Shown here piece by piece: positions 26,515 through 39,102 of a stretch of 64,000 nucleotides of DNA; positions within the stretch are counted from its first letter, which is position 1; the number at the start of each line of letters is the position of its first letter. The notes beneath the pieces are model-generated. The model was not told where the DNA came from. It ran no database searches and was given only the letters and a program-made list of their open reading frames with translations. Origin of the DNA: Salvia splendens (taxonomy: Eukaryota > Streptophyta > Magnoliopsida > Lamiales > Lamiaceae); the NCBI RefSeq assembly GCF_004379255.2, contig NC_056049.1, positions 9,548,001-9,612,000 on the forward strand, given 5' to 3'. The position numbers and the translations under genes are program-made.

Positions 26515-27471
26515 ATGTCTACGTCGGAATCTGAAGGACTAGTGATCGGCTGCCACACTGATGCTACCTGGAACGACCTGCTTCAGAAGGCAATCGACAA
26601 TAAGAAGTTGGTATGTATATTTCTCTTTTTTTCTACAAATTAGTACTAATTTTTTTTCAATCTATGGCTTTTGCAAGATTTGATTCTATCTGGACTGTTC
26701 GACGATTGGAGATCTGTTAACTTATTTTTTTATTTTTAAGATCTGGTTCAGTTTCAGTTTTTTCGATTTATGTGTGAATTCTAGGTTGGATTTTGTCACA
26801 GTATTTGCATTCCAAGTATTGAAACACACATTTCTATGTTTATTTTTGGAGTAAATGTTACGAATTTCGTCAAAAACATTCACTTTTTGAAAAGCGGGTC
26901 TATAACAAATGAAAATGTCGCCGAAGTAATCTTTTTTTACGGTTCCGAAAAAAAACTAACGGTCAACGCTAATTGCATAGTGGCATGACCGTTAGTTTTT
27001 TGACGGAACCGTTAAAAAAGGACCACTCCGGCAAAGATTTTATTTGTTATAGACCTATTTTTCAATTAGTGAATGTTTTAGACCAAATTCATATTTTGGT
27101 CATATGTTTCTCTTTCGAATGCAGGTCGTCGTGGATTTCACTGCTTCCTGGTGCAGACCGTGCCGGTTCATAGCTCCTTTCTTAGCGGAGTTGGCTAAAA
27201 AATTCCCTGCAGTGATGTTCCTCAAGGTGGATATTGATGAGTTGAAGGTAAATTTAGACCAACACTTGCTCCATTCATTCCCCTTCAATGTTGTTAAATT
27301 GTTGTGGTTTTGATGTTTCCGCAGTCCGTTGCTAGTGACTGGGCGGTCAAGGCGATGCCGACCTTCATCTTCCTCAAAGAAGGGAAGATCTTGGACATCA
27401 TTGTAGGAGCAAAGAAAGAAGAGCTGCAACAGACCATTGCTAAGCACCTCAACGCTACTACTACTGCCTAG
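26515..27471 (+). CDS. Cytosolic h-type thioredoxin with an unusual WCRPC active site, 121 aa
   Basis: Exons 26515-26610, 27125-27247 and 27324/27325-27471 give 366 nt. A small disulfide reductase that passes electrons to target proteins. The fold is complete: [13 protein letters not shown] with the two redox cysteines Cys42 and Cys45, the buried Asp36, KVDIDEL, and AMPTF with the cis-proline at residue 85. Length, the lack of a transit peptide and the three-exon structure fit type h. The residues between the cysteines are Arg-Pro where Gly-Pro or Pro-Pro is usual, which should change redox potential or partner choice. An extra Cys13 in the N-terminal extension could take part in regulation. 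A poly(A) signal AATAAA follows at 27535. Confidence 0.93.
26849..27112. mobile_element. Mutator-type MITE in thioredoxin intron 1
   Basis: The left end GAGTAAATGTTACGAATTT and the right part around GAATTTGGTCTAAAACATTC (minus strand) are inverted, and a second, inner inverted block is centred near 26975 (CTAACGGTCA / TGACCGTTAG). The ends resemble those of the larger Mutator-like element at 52922-56326. The right border falls about 12 bases before the acceptor of exon 2, so the element probably supplies part of its pyrimidine tract. Confidence 0.65.
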
Positions 27472-27534
27472 AAATGTGCTAGTAATAATCAGTTATTTTT
27501 ATTTCTCTTGCTGACTAATGTTGACGTTTTATTC

Positions 27535-27540
27535 AATAAA
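27535..27540 (+). terminator. Probable poly(A) signal of the thioredoxin gene
   Basis: AATAAA stands 64 bases after the stop codon, in the 258 bp shared 3' space with the convergent beta-galactosidase gene. Confidence 0.5.
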
Positions 27541-27729
27541 TGCATATGCTTTTTATTCAAAGCTACATAGTTGCCTAGAATTTCATTTCTCCTACACTTA
27601 GATTACAAATAGCAAATTTCCTGGTTAACAAAAAACTACCTAGAGCTATGCAATCTGATGCAATAACACCAGCTTCACACAGCACCACTGGATCCCTTTT
27701 ATTCACCTTTTGCTTCCGCGGTAGATACA

Positions 27730-30700
27730 TTATTTTCGAGAGGCGCATATTGCTTCGACCGAGAGGCGCTTCACAATGTTGGGGCAGGGGTCTTTCCCGA
27801 AGTTATTGTTTGATATTGTCACTGAGCATCTTTGCTTCCCTACGCAATTCTGCAAGATTGGGAGAGATAAAATCGTTTAGATTTAGAACGAGGCTCTGTT
27901 TAAGCTTTTTTTTTTATGTTTTAGTGGATTTTGATGGTACCTTCTCTAAGATGTCGTATGAGGTCGGAGCATGGCATGTTCCTTGCTGAAAGCTTCCGCA
28001 GGTTCCCAAAGGAGTTCCGAAGCTGGCAAACTTGATGGAAGATATCGACTGCCCCAGACCACAGTGAAGGTGAATTTTTGGTTGGCGGAACACTTGTGTT
28101 CTGTCATTGCTTTCGATTTGCCATCTCTTACTGTTTGGATGATACTCAGCGACGTCTGCACAAACTGTCGTCACTGACCTCTTGACAAGAGTGATCCCTT
28201 TCGGGTCACCTCCAAGTTCTTCAAAGAGCACGAGGAGATTCTGCGTTGGTTTTAGCCATGACCATGGTAGATGATACCTGAATGCATTTCGGATTATGAA
28301 GTTCAACAGAAAACAGATCACCACAGTGCTCTAAATTGGTCTGTTTATGAATTTGTTAGTACCATCTTTGAGTTGGTTTTCCACAACCAAATTGACACTT
28401 GGGAGGCTTATAGACGCCCGCGTAACTACAGCCGTTGCAGTCACCAGCTGCATATTCGGTCCAGTATCTTCCGAGGCTCTCGCCATTGACCCACAGTTCG
28501 CCTTTTCCCATGCTACTCATGTCCAAAGCAAGTGGCTCGTCTCCATCAGGTGTGTCGAAGTACGTCTGCAAAGCAGTAGAGTTTGAGATTTGAAAACATG
28601 ATTTTACCTTTTTTGATACTTTTTTTTGTTAATTCTTTGTGGGGGATTTACCTTATGCCATGCTAACGGTTGATCTTTCTGTGCACTTAGTGAACCCTTT
28701 GTCCAGTCGACGGAAGAAATGCTATTTGGAGAGACGAGATTCATCGTTTCTCCCTTTAGTCCAACCTGCTCGAAAGGAATAGAGTTCACGAGAATGTTCT
28801 TTTCAATGAAATCTCTACTTGCAAGAACCAGAGATGCTAGATGTAAACCTTGTATGTCCATTTCACCCACGACAAGTCCAATTTTCCCCGGTCAAGTCCA
28901 TGCAATACAACGGGAGGCTGCACTCCGGTCATATAGTTTTCAAAATGTCCACCAACATTCTGCAATGGAGAACAATGCAGTCATGAGAGAGAAGTGATGT
29001 ATCCAGAGATCAATTGATTATTTGGACACTCAATACAATTTCTGAACTCAAAACTCTTAGTAATCATACAACCACGAAACCAATTACAACGAAATTGATA
29101 ATTATAAAGGGAGAATTCGAACTAACTGGCAGTCCAACTGCGACACTGAGGAGACTAATTTTATTCGATCCAGCACGAAGATTGATTTCCCCTCGAAATG
29201 TGAATCTCCTCTTCTCCCTCGTCCCAAAGGCAGAACCTAATGTTGCACCCAACATTAGGTATTAATAATAGAAAACACAACAAGCCATCGTAATATCTAT
29301 AAAATAAGAAAGACTGCCATATATGGCCTACCGGAAAGCTCTCCATTGACAAAAACATGCAAAGTGTGACCAGCTGACTGAACGATAAGAGTTGGGAGCT
29401 CTCCACTGTGAAGAAACGACTCTGATGAGTCAACGTCAATGCTGTAGAAAGAGATTTAACACGTTAACAACATCACGAGGCAGTAAATCTTAGAAAGGTG
29501 AGACTCAATCAGCCAAGAAATTTAGCTCACCTAGTTGTGTACCAAAGATAATCACTAGCATCTCTAGTAACATTTATCTGTTCCAAGAGGCCGACAGCAG
29601 AAAATGCTGAGCCATCGTCAGAAGAATATAAATCTTCATTATACGTTTCCCAGGAAGACATTTTGCTGTTGCTTGGCAGCATGTCCAATTGTGATGTTTG
29701 GACTCCAACCTGGTTCATAATTATTTTCCAATTGTTTATGTAGGTTAATATTTCCTCCAAATTTTGAGTATTTCGCTAAGATTACATACTTTGGCTGTGT
29801 TGAAGGCTACGGTCTTGCAGTCGGGAAGGATGCTGATCGACCAAGGAGGCATACTATAATGGACATTATTGAACATCACTTTTGCCGCAGAATTAGTATC
29901 ATAATTTGCAAGAAAGGCTGCACAATCTCCAGATTCTGAAGAGTATACGTGAGCCTGAAAAAAATGTAGAACTTTCAGTGAAATTTATCAAATAATGAAA
30001 CCGCATCGACAAACTGTGGAATATAGGTAAAAACCTGCTGAAGGTTTCCTAGTGAAGTCACAGTGGGGTCAGCTGAAACCAAAGCTTTCTCACATAGTTT
30101 AATAGCTTTGTGCAGCTCTTTAAGATGACCATACTTAGGTTGCCTGATCAAACCTAACGTTGAAGAATCAAGGATCGAGTTCAGCTATCAGAAAACATTG
30201 AGTCTTATGGCATCCATTACTCATTTGCTAGAAACTAGTGCTGCAAAATGGTATTTTGTTTTCTATTTGGGAGCTTGTAATGTTCTTAAGGATGAAATAG
30301 AGTTTCAAATCAATGAATGTTACCATATTCGTCAAGTGGAGCATCATAGTCGTAGCTTGTCGTTATAAAAGGGCCTCCAGCGGAGCGTCCAAAATTCGTG
30401 CCACCATGATACTGTTCAGACAGTGTAATGAACTCAAATGTTGCAACGAAGACATTTTTCGAGATAATTACAATGAATGTAGTTAGGTGATTTTCAAAAG
30501 ATGGTAACCATCAAAGCATACCATGTAGTAGTTAACAAATGAGCCCCCATTTTGGATGAATTTAGCTACAGAAAATGCCAAATCTTTAACTGGTCGCTGG
30601 TAAATCGGTCCACCGAATTCTGTAAACCTAATTATTGGTTCAAGACAGAGATTAGAAAGGTGAAATGCATTATTAGCTGGGTTAGTTTAGTAATTGAGAA

Positions 30701-31632
30701 AGATAAAAAATAGGGAACTACACACCAGCCACTCCAAGCCTCGGTCCAGATAGACGGTTTGTAGGGCTTGTTTGGGGAGAAAGTATCGCAATAGAACCCG
30801 TTGCACGAATTGATCTACCAAAAGCATAACATAGCTTCAAAATTCAAATGTGTACTTCATTTCGAACTCTTGCACACAAGTAATAATGTTATGCTCGTGT
30901 AAGTATGCCAATGTAAATAGTATAACAAGCATGTAAAACAAAAGGCTAATCCTCATTTTTTGTTCTTACCACAGGATCTGGTGCGTCGTCTTCCTTGCAC
31001 ATCACCCAAGGAACACCGGTATTGAGTCCAACAGCCATCTTTGCAGCCCAAGTCACATATTGATGACCAGGCTCGCCAAGTTGCTTCGCTTGTGAACCAT
31101 ACTCATTCTCAATCTGCACAAATAGTCTAATTAGAACTTGAAAACACACTAGCCACACTAATTACAAAGTCATGCCAACAGCCATCATGAGTGGAAGAGT
31201 GACACGTTGAAGAGGTGAAAAAACGGACCTGGGAGAGAATAATGGGGCCACCCTGAGATTCATACAGATCTTCGGCCTTCATCATGTCGACTATCTTCTT
31301 AGTAAAGCCTTTCATTGCCATCTACCACAAAAGAAGCCATCAAAAGCCATCAAAATGGTACTATTATGCACAGATTCTAACCAATAACAGAAATTACTCC
31401 CACTTTAGTAATAGACAGGGAACTGAAACCTTGAATGGCTCATTATCTGTCCTGAAGCTAATCCCCGGCACGTATTTCAGCCAAACAGGAAATCCGCTGT
31501 CAGACATAAGACATTGTCAGCGAAAAATCAACAATTCTGCAACTAAGACCTGTTGAACAACTGCTAAAACTTTAAAGTTGTGTGTATTTGTATAATTAAA
31601 GACTGGTGAACTGAATGTTAAAACTTTGAAAC

Positions 31633-31663
<31 letters not shown>

Positions 31664-32326
31664 GTGTGATTGAATATAGTGGTTGATCTTCATGCCGGTA
31701 TAAGCAAACAGAAACTTCAAATTCTTACCCAAAATTCCACTCTGCACAAACATAAGGCCCAATTCTAAGATGAGCATATAATCCTGCTTTTTGAATGGCT
31801 TTCACAAACCTCACCAAATCATATCTCCCTTCAAAGTTATACTGAAACACACAAATAGCATTCACCAAATACAAATTTAAGCCCAAATTCAGCAAAATAA
31901 AGCAAAAATCAACATTCTTTAGAGAGAGAGAGAGAGGTACATGGCCAGGACTAGGTTCATGAGCATTCCAAAACACATAAGTCTCAATCACATCAAGACC
32001 TCCATCTTTAGCCTTGTTTATCAGATCTTCCCACATCTAAAACACAAGTAAAAAAGAAGGCATTTCACCAAACACAAACTTCCCTCAAATTATGCACCAA
32101 GATCTTCCATTTCACATAAAAAATCGAGAATGTTGTAGAAAAGAGATCAGATATTTAGTACCTCAGGAGTGCTTCTGGGATAATGTATAGAACCAGAAAT
32201 GAGAATTCTTCTCTGCCCATTGATTATCAGGGCCTTCCTATCATAAGTAACACTGCATTTCACCACCCCACAAACAAGAATCCCCAAAATGCACAACCCA
32301 AAAACCCACTTAGAAGATGAACTCAT
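27730..32326 (-). CDS. BGAL3-like: Beta-galactosidase, GH35, with C-terminal SUEL lectin domain, 842 aa, 19 exons
   Basis: A cell-wall exo-galactosidase acting on galactan or arabinogalactan side chains. Exons: 32326-32162, 32036-31941, 31841-31729, 31496-31430, 31321-31229, 31113-30970, 30814-30726, 30627-30522, 30411-30324, 30153-30035, 29954-29790, 29709-29531, 29441-29332, 29236-29127, 28959-28849, 28765-28652, 28565-28363, 28277-27941, 27849-27730; 2529 nt in frame. A signal peptide ([15 protein letters not shown]) precedes [31 protein letters not shown] carries the acid/base Glu182, and WTEAWSGW the nucleophile Glu251. The last 90 residues ([23 protein letters not shown]) are the galactose-binding-lectin-like domain. 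The ATG chosen is the first in frame. The layout is closest to Arabidopsis BGAL3/BGAL1. Confidence 0.95.
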
Positions 32327-33850
32327 TCTCACATCTAACTCTCCAATCAACCTCAAAACTGGATCTTTTTCCTCTCTCTCTATCTAAGTTGCATGTATAA
32401 CTGTACTATCAGAGAATCACAGTAGAAATCAAGAATCTTGGAAAAATAATGAGTGTGTGTGTGAGTGGTGAGCAAAGGAGCGTCACAAAACCACAGAATT
32501 GAGCATATGCTGCATTTCTACTTCAGGTCAGGACACGAAGCAATAATAGAATGAATGTGTGTGGTGGTGTGAATCTTACTACTAATACATAAAATCTGTA
32601 TATACAGTTCTAGTCTTGAAGCTGTGACTGAGCAAGCGAGCTGCCTCAAGTGCTCAACACTAAAAGAGGCAATTTTTTGTGGTATGAAAAGTGCTAAAAA
32701 AATAGTGAAAGTGGGAACAGAAGAAAAGGGAGGGACACCGACAGCTCGAATGAATCTAAAAATTGGATTAAAATTTAAAATAATTAATAATGGTAATGGA
32801 AAGATTTGTCATAAACCAGATTTGCTTTTGGTTAGTGTGTAGTTCTTGAATTTATTACTATAACTATAATAATCCCTTTGTGTGTGAGTTCCATTTTAAA
32901 AAGGGTTTATATAATTTTATTAACATATCTATTACTACTACAATTTTATCGATTTAACTAAGCCATTCGAGATGTGTTGCTTTAATGTCAAGAAAGCTAG
33001 ATATGATGGAATTAAACTTACTTGAAACCTTTTGTAACCAAATTATGTGTTTGAAATTTTTTTAAAAAAAAGTGGAAATTAATCTTTCCATCTAATAACT
33101 AATAACGATATGCTTTTTATAAGTTGTAAGTGTATTGAATCACATAGTTATCTGATAGATTCGTTTGAGAGGGTTTCATCATTTAAATGAAGTCGAATGC
33201 ACTGTTTTTGGTTGCAACATTTTGTTAAGTTCAATGTTTATGGATATGGGATTTATTTTGGGACTATTCGCAACGAATAGATCGATGCAATTAACGAAAA
33301 ATTGGTCTTTTATGAAGAGAAAAGTGACAAGCAAAAGAAGCACTTTCTAATAGTGTTGAACTATCCGTTGGAAAATGATTATTAGTTGGAAAATTTCTTG
33401 CCATGTTGATCATATTTACATTTGTTTCCAATTTATTTGAAATGAAGGCGAGGAAATTCTTAATTATAGGATAACATCCTAGAAAATTATAGATCGAAGC
33501 TAAATTTTACTCGAGCTTACATAGAATAAGAGGAGAAGGCGAGATAGTATAATTTTGGAAAGAAAAAAAAGCAATACAGATCCATGATTCAAAAATGGAG
33601 GAGGCGGAATATATATTACGGGTTTAGTTTAGGGCAAGCATGGCTATTTTTTCGATATTCAGAGTGGTCGAAAGCGAACGGTGGGGGCGGACAGGTTAAT
33701 TAATCAAAGTCAATAACAATATTTAATTAATTAATGAATATTTATATATTAAGCACTAGAAATAATAAATTAAAGAGGAAAGCCTAGATTACTCCTAATT
33801 TTGGATAAGACAGTCAATCAATATTATTCTACTATAGCGACTGATTATAA
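32327..33850. promoter_or_regulatory. Upstream region of the beta-galactosidase gene
   Basis: No other gene seen. A pyrimidine-rich CCTCTCTCTCTATCT stretch just before the start (about 32370-32385, plus strand) lies in the 5' UTR. Beyond 32.9 kb the sequence is plain AT-rich DNA. Confidence 0.4.
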
Positions 33851-34094
33851 TACTCCCTCTATCCACGAAAAATAGTCCCATTTTACCATTTTGGGATGTA
33901 CACAAAAAAAATAGTACTCCTTATTTCTAAAATTGCAAAATTTCTCTATTATACTTTACCTACTTTTTCTCATATCTCCCATATTTTACCTATTTTTCTT
34001 TCTATCTCTCTTACTTTATCTATTTTTTCTCATTCTCTCTTATTTTACCAAATCGTCCACAAATGTAACTACTTTTTTATGGACGGAGGGAGTA
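33851..34094. mobile_element. Stowaway-type MITE, 244 bp
   Basis: TACTCCCTCTATCC on the left and GGACGGAGGGAGTA on the right are inverted, with TA at both borders. The interior has the usual CTCTCTTACTTTA runs. Confidence 0.8.
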
Positions 34095-34300
34095 CAAAAA
34101 ATTTTTGGTACTAGACTAAGGGTAATTTTTGGTACGGTATGATAACGCACCGTAACTTTTTGGTACGGTAACAGTATGAATTTTCTTATACCGTGGTATA
34201 CCGAAAATACGATATATGCTGAAAGATCGGTATACCACGATACACCGAATCTTCGGTATATACCGAAAGTGGTATATAAATATATACCGAAATAATATAC
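34095..34300. mobile_element. Small repeat element rich in GGTATACCG motifs
   Basis: Dense GGTACGGTA and GGTATACCGAAA motifs in both orientations, as in short hAT-type MITEs. Ends and target duplication could not be fixed. It is followed by a Stowaway-type left end (ACTCCCTTCGTCC near 34300). Confidence 0.35.
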
Positions 34301-34408
34301 TCCCTTCGTCCGCGAATAGGAGTCCCGGTTCACTTTGACCATAAATGGTAATATGGTCTCACCTTCAACTAACTCACTCCACTTACATTTCATTTAAAAC
34401 TAACTCAT

Positions 34409-35310
34409 TACACTTTTCGTGCCCTACTTTGCATCAGTGAATGAACCGAATTCTTGCCCCTTAAAAGTTACGAATATAGTACTAACAAATATATGTCACA
34501 TGAAACATTGGATGACTTTAGCTGCACATATAGTCAACACACGCCTAGCTTTAGAAGAAATATATAATTATATAAGGGGAGATTCATTAGTTTCCCCAAA
34601 GGATTGATATTGCTTACTTAATGGCACGACAACTCAGTGGATTTACTTGTAGAAAATATTACGTCGAATCTCTTGGTATCATTGGATTAGATTAGCGATA
34701 TTTTGTCGTTTTTGTTGTTACACTTTTTGTGCCCAACTTCACATCGGTGAATGAACCGAATTCTCGCCCCTTCGAAGTTAGGAATATAATAATAAATATA
34801 TGTCACATTAACCATTAGATTACTTTAGCTGGATTTACCTTTAACACGCGCCTTACTTTAGAAGAATATCTAATTATCTGAGTGGAGATTCAATTAATTC
34901 CCACAAACGATCGATATTGCTTACTTAATGGAACGACATCTCGATCATGTATACGACGTCGATCTCTTGGTATTGCTAGATTATATTAACCTTATATTTT
35001 GTCATTTTTGTTGTTACACTTTTCGTGCCCAACTTCGCATCGGTGAATGAACCGAATTCTCGTCCCTTCGAAGTTAGGAATATAGTAACAAATATATGTC
35101 AACACGCGCCTCACATGATCGATATTCCTTACTTAATGGCTTGACAATTCGAGTATGTGGATATATTTGTTGAAATACGACGTCGAATCTCTTGGTATTA
35201 TTGGATTAGATTAGCCATATATTTTGTCATTTTTGTTGTTATATTTTTCATACCCAACTTCGCATCGGTGAATTGACCGAATCCTCGCACCTTCGAAGTT
35301 ACCAAAAATA
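34409..35310 (+). repeat. Diverged tandem repeat, four copies of about 230-310 bp
   Basis: Each copy begins CACTTTTCGTGCCCAACTT followed by a CATCGGTGAATGAACCGAAT motif; starts are near 34409, 34721, 35017 and 35250. Shared inner blocks include ACGTCGAATCTCTTGGTAT. The copies differ by many substitutions and deletions, so the array is old. Confidence 0.75.
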
Positions 35311-35499
35311 TTTTGTCTATCGCGTGTGGATAGCTATTATGTCAATTTGTGGACGTGATGATGAGTGATATGGTCAAAGATATACGTGCGCTGGAGAAAG
35401 TGCGGAGTTGATAAGACACATGATCTATTACCTAGAAGAAAGGATGAGACAATCGAAGCTCCTTGAATAGTGAGATGCATACGTGAACGTAAGATAGAG

Positions 35500-35757
35500 T
35501 GTTGCGGGTTGTCCCTCTGTAGCCGAGTTGTATTCTTTTAGGGTTGTCCCACTATAGTTGAGTTATTTCTTTTTTTGGCAAAAAATAAACATATTTCTTC
35601 TCTCTTAATTTATACTCTCTTACTGTATTCTCTCTTTATATCTCTACCTTTTCTCTTTCCTACTTTATTCTCTCTTCACTTAACTCACTTTTAATATAAT
35701 TTCTTAAATATTATGCCGAAAAGAAACGCCTCTAGTACAGAGGGCGGATGGAGTATT
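35500..35757. mobile_element. Stowaway-like MITE, degraded
   Basis: The right end GGGCGGATGGAGTA and the interior (ACTCACTTTTAATATAATTT, TTCTCTCTT runs) fit Stowaway; the left end is poorly kept. Confidence 0.4.
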
Positions 35758-36001
35758 AAATACACTCAATAAATTTTCACAGCAGATCGGAACCCCCAAA
35801 TCGTTAATAGTCCGGCTCCACCACAGACCACCCCTATCTCAAGTTTCAACAGCGTCGCATTTTTTGGGCAAAGATGTCGTCTATGTTTCCTCTTATCAGA
35901 TGTTTAATTTATTTGTGTTTGGGAATTGTTTATTTTATCATATGATTCAGATATTTTCTTATGTGTCTATTTGAATTTTGATTTTTCAGTTGACTAAATA
36001 T

Positions 36002-36273
36002 TACTTCCTCCGTCCCGGCTAAGATGACATGTTCCTTGGCTGGCACGAGATTTTAGAAGTTATGAGTTAATGTGTTTAATTAGAGAGAAAATGTGTGTGC
36101 AAATATTAAAATAGAGAGAGAATGAAAGATGAATAATTTAATTGGAGTGAAAAAAAGTGGTTGAGTTTATTAATTGGAGAGAGAAAGTTTTCAAAAAAGG
36201 AAATGTGTCATCTTGGTTAGGACAAACTAAATAAAGAAAACGTGTCATCTTAAGTGGGACCGAGAGAATAGTA
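36002..36273. mobile_element. Stowaway-type MITE, 272 bp
   Basis: TACTTCCTCCGTCCC and GTGGGACCGAGAGAATAGTA form the ends, and inner sequences (AAGATGACATGTTCC / GTGTCATCTTA) are inverted as well. Confidence 0.7.
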
Positions 36274-36930
36274 TCATCCATGATTTAAGGTTTCAAAATT
36301 AATTTTAAATCTAATATCTTCCACGTCACTAATTCAAATCTATTTTTCTTTTTTTGTGTGTATGACGTATCTATGGACCTAATTTAGTGAAGTTTTTAGT
36401 GGTGTTTGATTACAACAAGGAGTAGCATTTAGTATCTATAATCATACAACATCTTATATTATGATAAGACGTATTGTCACACTTTTTAGGGGTAATTACA
36501 GTATTAGGTAATGATAAAATGTAAACTTTAAATATTGTACGAACTCAAAATTATAATCTGGACCATTAGAAAATGCCAACAGATGATAAAATAACAACAA
36601 AATAACAGTGTATGTGTTGACTTTTTTGTTACTGTTATTTTGTCATCAGTTGACATTTCCAACAGTCCAGATAAAAGTTTAGAGTTTGTACAATTTTTAG
36701 AGTTCGCATTTGTATACATCCCTTACACTATTAGTATAAAATGTTTCCCCCCTTTTGCATGTTAGGACATAAAATTTGAAATTTGTATAAATGATAAGTA
36801 CAAAAATTTTAATATAGATTTCATTTGAATACATTCCAATATGTAAACAAGTTTGTATCAAAGATACAAAAGTTTTAATAGATTTAATTTGAATAGATAC
36901 ATACGTGTATGTTTAAACGTTGTCAACTTA

Positions 36931-37775
36931 TTCGTATGCATTGCAGTTAACATATTGTGCATTATATAGTTAATAACATCCATTACTCGTGACAATTTGG
37001 TGAATTATTCGTATCGTTTTATAATTTGTTATTAATGCGTACATACTATACCCTAGCCCCTAAGCTTATTAAACCCTTAGGGGAAGCAAAAAACGTGTGT
37101 CAAACTTCATAACACAACACATCTTGTTCGTATGCATTGCAGTTCACAAATTGTGCATTATATAGTCAATTATATCCATTACTCGTTACCATGTGAAGCT
37201 TACATACGTGTCTACGTACTATACCCTAGCCCCTAAGCTTATTAAACCCTTAGGGGAAACAAGAAACGTGTGTCAAACATCATAACATGGTACATCTTAT
37301 TCGTATGCATTGCAGTTAACATATTGTGCATTATATAGTTAATAACATCCATTACTCGTGACAATTTGGTGAATTATTCGTATCGTTTTATAATTTGTTA
37401 TTAATGCGTACGTACTATACCCTAGCCCCTAAGCTTATTAAACCCTTAGGGGAAACAAGAAACGTGTGTCAAACATCATAACACAGCACATCTTGTTCGT
37501 ATGCATTGCAGTTCACAAATTGTGCATTATATAGTCAATTATATGCATTATTCGTTACCATTTGGTGCATTATTCGTTGCGGTTTACAATTCATTATTAA
37601 TGTTCTAGCCATTATTAGATTACTATTGTACCCTCATAATGCACAAAATAGGACCAATAATGCAACACGGGATTAATTACCCAATGTTGATCTTGACCGT
37701 CCATTTCTCTAATCTAATGGCTGATATTAAGAAGGAAATAAGAGGAAATATAGGAAAAGGAAATGAATACATCCC
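36931..37775. mobile_element. Element E0: right part of a (TA)n-bounded element, with 369 bp tandem duplication
   Basis: The right end, read on the minus strand, starts GGGATGTATTCATTTCC, the same as the left end of E1. TTCGTATGCATTGCAGTT starts at 36931, 37127, 37300 and 37496; copies one/three and two/four are near identical, so the real unit is 369 bp, repeated twice. Each half unit carries the hairpin-forming CCCCTAAG...CTTAGGGG. The left end was not found; it may lie before 36.9 kb or be lost. Confidence 0.6.
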
Positions 37776-39102
37776 TATATATATATATATATATATATAG
37801 GGATGTATTCATTTCCTTTTTCTATATTTCCTCCTTTTTCCTTCTTAATCTATACCGTCAATTACATCAATCCGATGGATGCTAAAATTCGCAGATCACA
37901 TTTAATTATAATCAATTTAATATCTAAAAAGGGCAAATTTGGTAAAATATTATGTTGCGGTTATGGAAAATCCATGATTCCCTCCTTGAAGATATTCACG
38001 TTCTTTTTTTCATATCTCACGGTGAAGAAGCAGGGCTTGAAGTCAGGCGCACTTTTTTTGTATTTTGATTTCTAGCAGCAAGGTTTCAAGTTTCACATTT
38101 CTCAATTTTGGCGTGTATCAATACGTGGTCTTTCAAGCTTGTCTAATTGGTGTCGTAGCAATCGATTTCGAGCAATAATAATGGAAGAAGGTAATCTGAT
38201 TTGGTTTTTTTATTTTTTGGTTCGGATGTCAGGGTTCTAGTTGCAGCAGGCTGATTATGAGATAGTTAATCACCAAGTATTTCGTGTAGTTCGTTTTCAT
38301 GGTATTATATGATCGCTTGCTGTGATTATTTGATTGCTCGATGTGATTTTTTAAGAACAGCAATGTTCAGGATAGAGTAATTAATCAGCGACAAATTTGA
38401 CGACTTCTTCCAGGTTTTGCTCGCGGTATAGCTACAGCAGTAGGTTAAAACGATGCATGTAATGCACAAATTGATCACGTATAATGAATATTTCTGCCTA
38501 TATAATGCATACTTCTTGACCAGCAATGCATAATACCTATGTAATGCATTTATTTTTGTGTCCTTGTTTTGATATTTGTCGCACCTTACTTGTTTTCCCT
38601 AAGGGTTTAATAAGCCCGGGGGCTAGTGTATAGTACGTACACATTACTAACAACGTGTTAGAGTAGTTCGTGTTTGACCTATAAATTCATCACGTAAGTC
38701 TCCAATGCACATTGTATGCTGAATAATGGTCGTACAAATAATGCACTAACTCAATATGCGTAATGGATTATATTGTCTGTATAATGCATAAAATCTTATG
38801 TCCAATGTCTATGTTGTGCCAATTAAGATAGAACAACTAGTAGGTCTCGTTTGTCTTGGGATTAGTTATCGGCAAATACTTTTGATCTTTGGTACACGTT
38901 TCTTGTTTTTCCCTAAGGGTTAATACGCATAGGGGCTAGGGTATAGTACGTACACATTACAAACAACGTTTAATTTTAGCGTTCATTTTATGTATACATA
39001 AAGTACATACTTCTCCAATTTATATATGTTTGTGCATTAATTGTTTGCTTACTACATCGCAAAGTTGTACTTTTATGCTGACCCCTCTTTTAATTATGTA
39101 CA

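Noticed and set aside
32327..32356. Upstream extension of the beta-galactosidase start
   Set aside because: It would need TTG; the first in-frame ATG (32326) gives a normal signal peptide.
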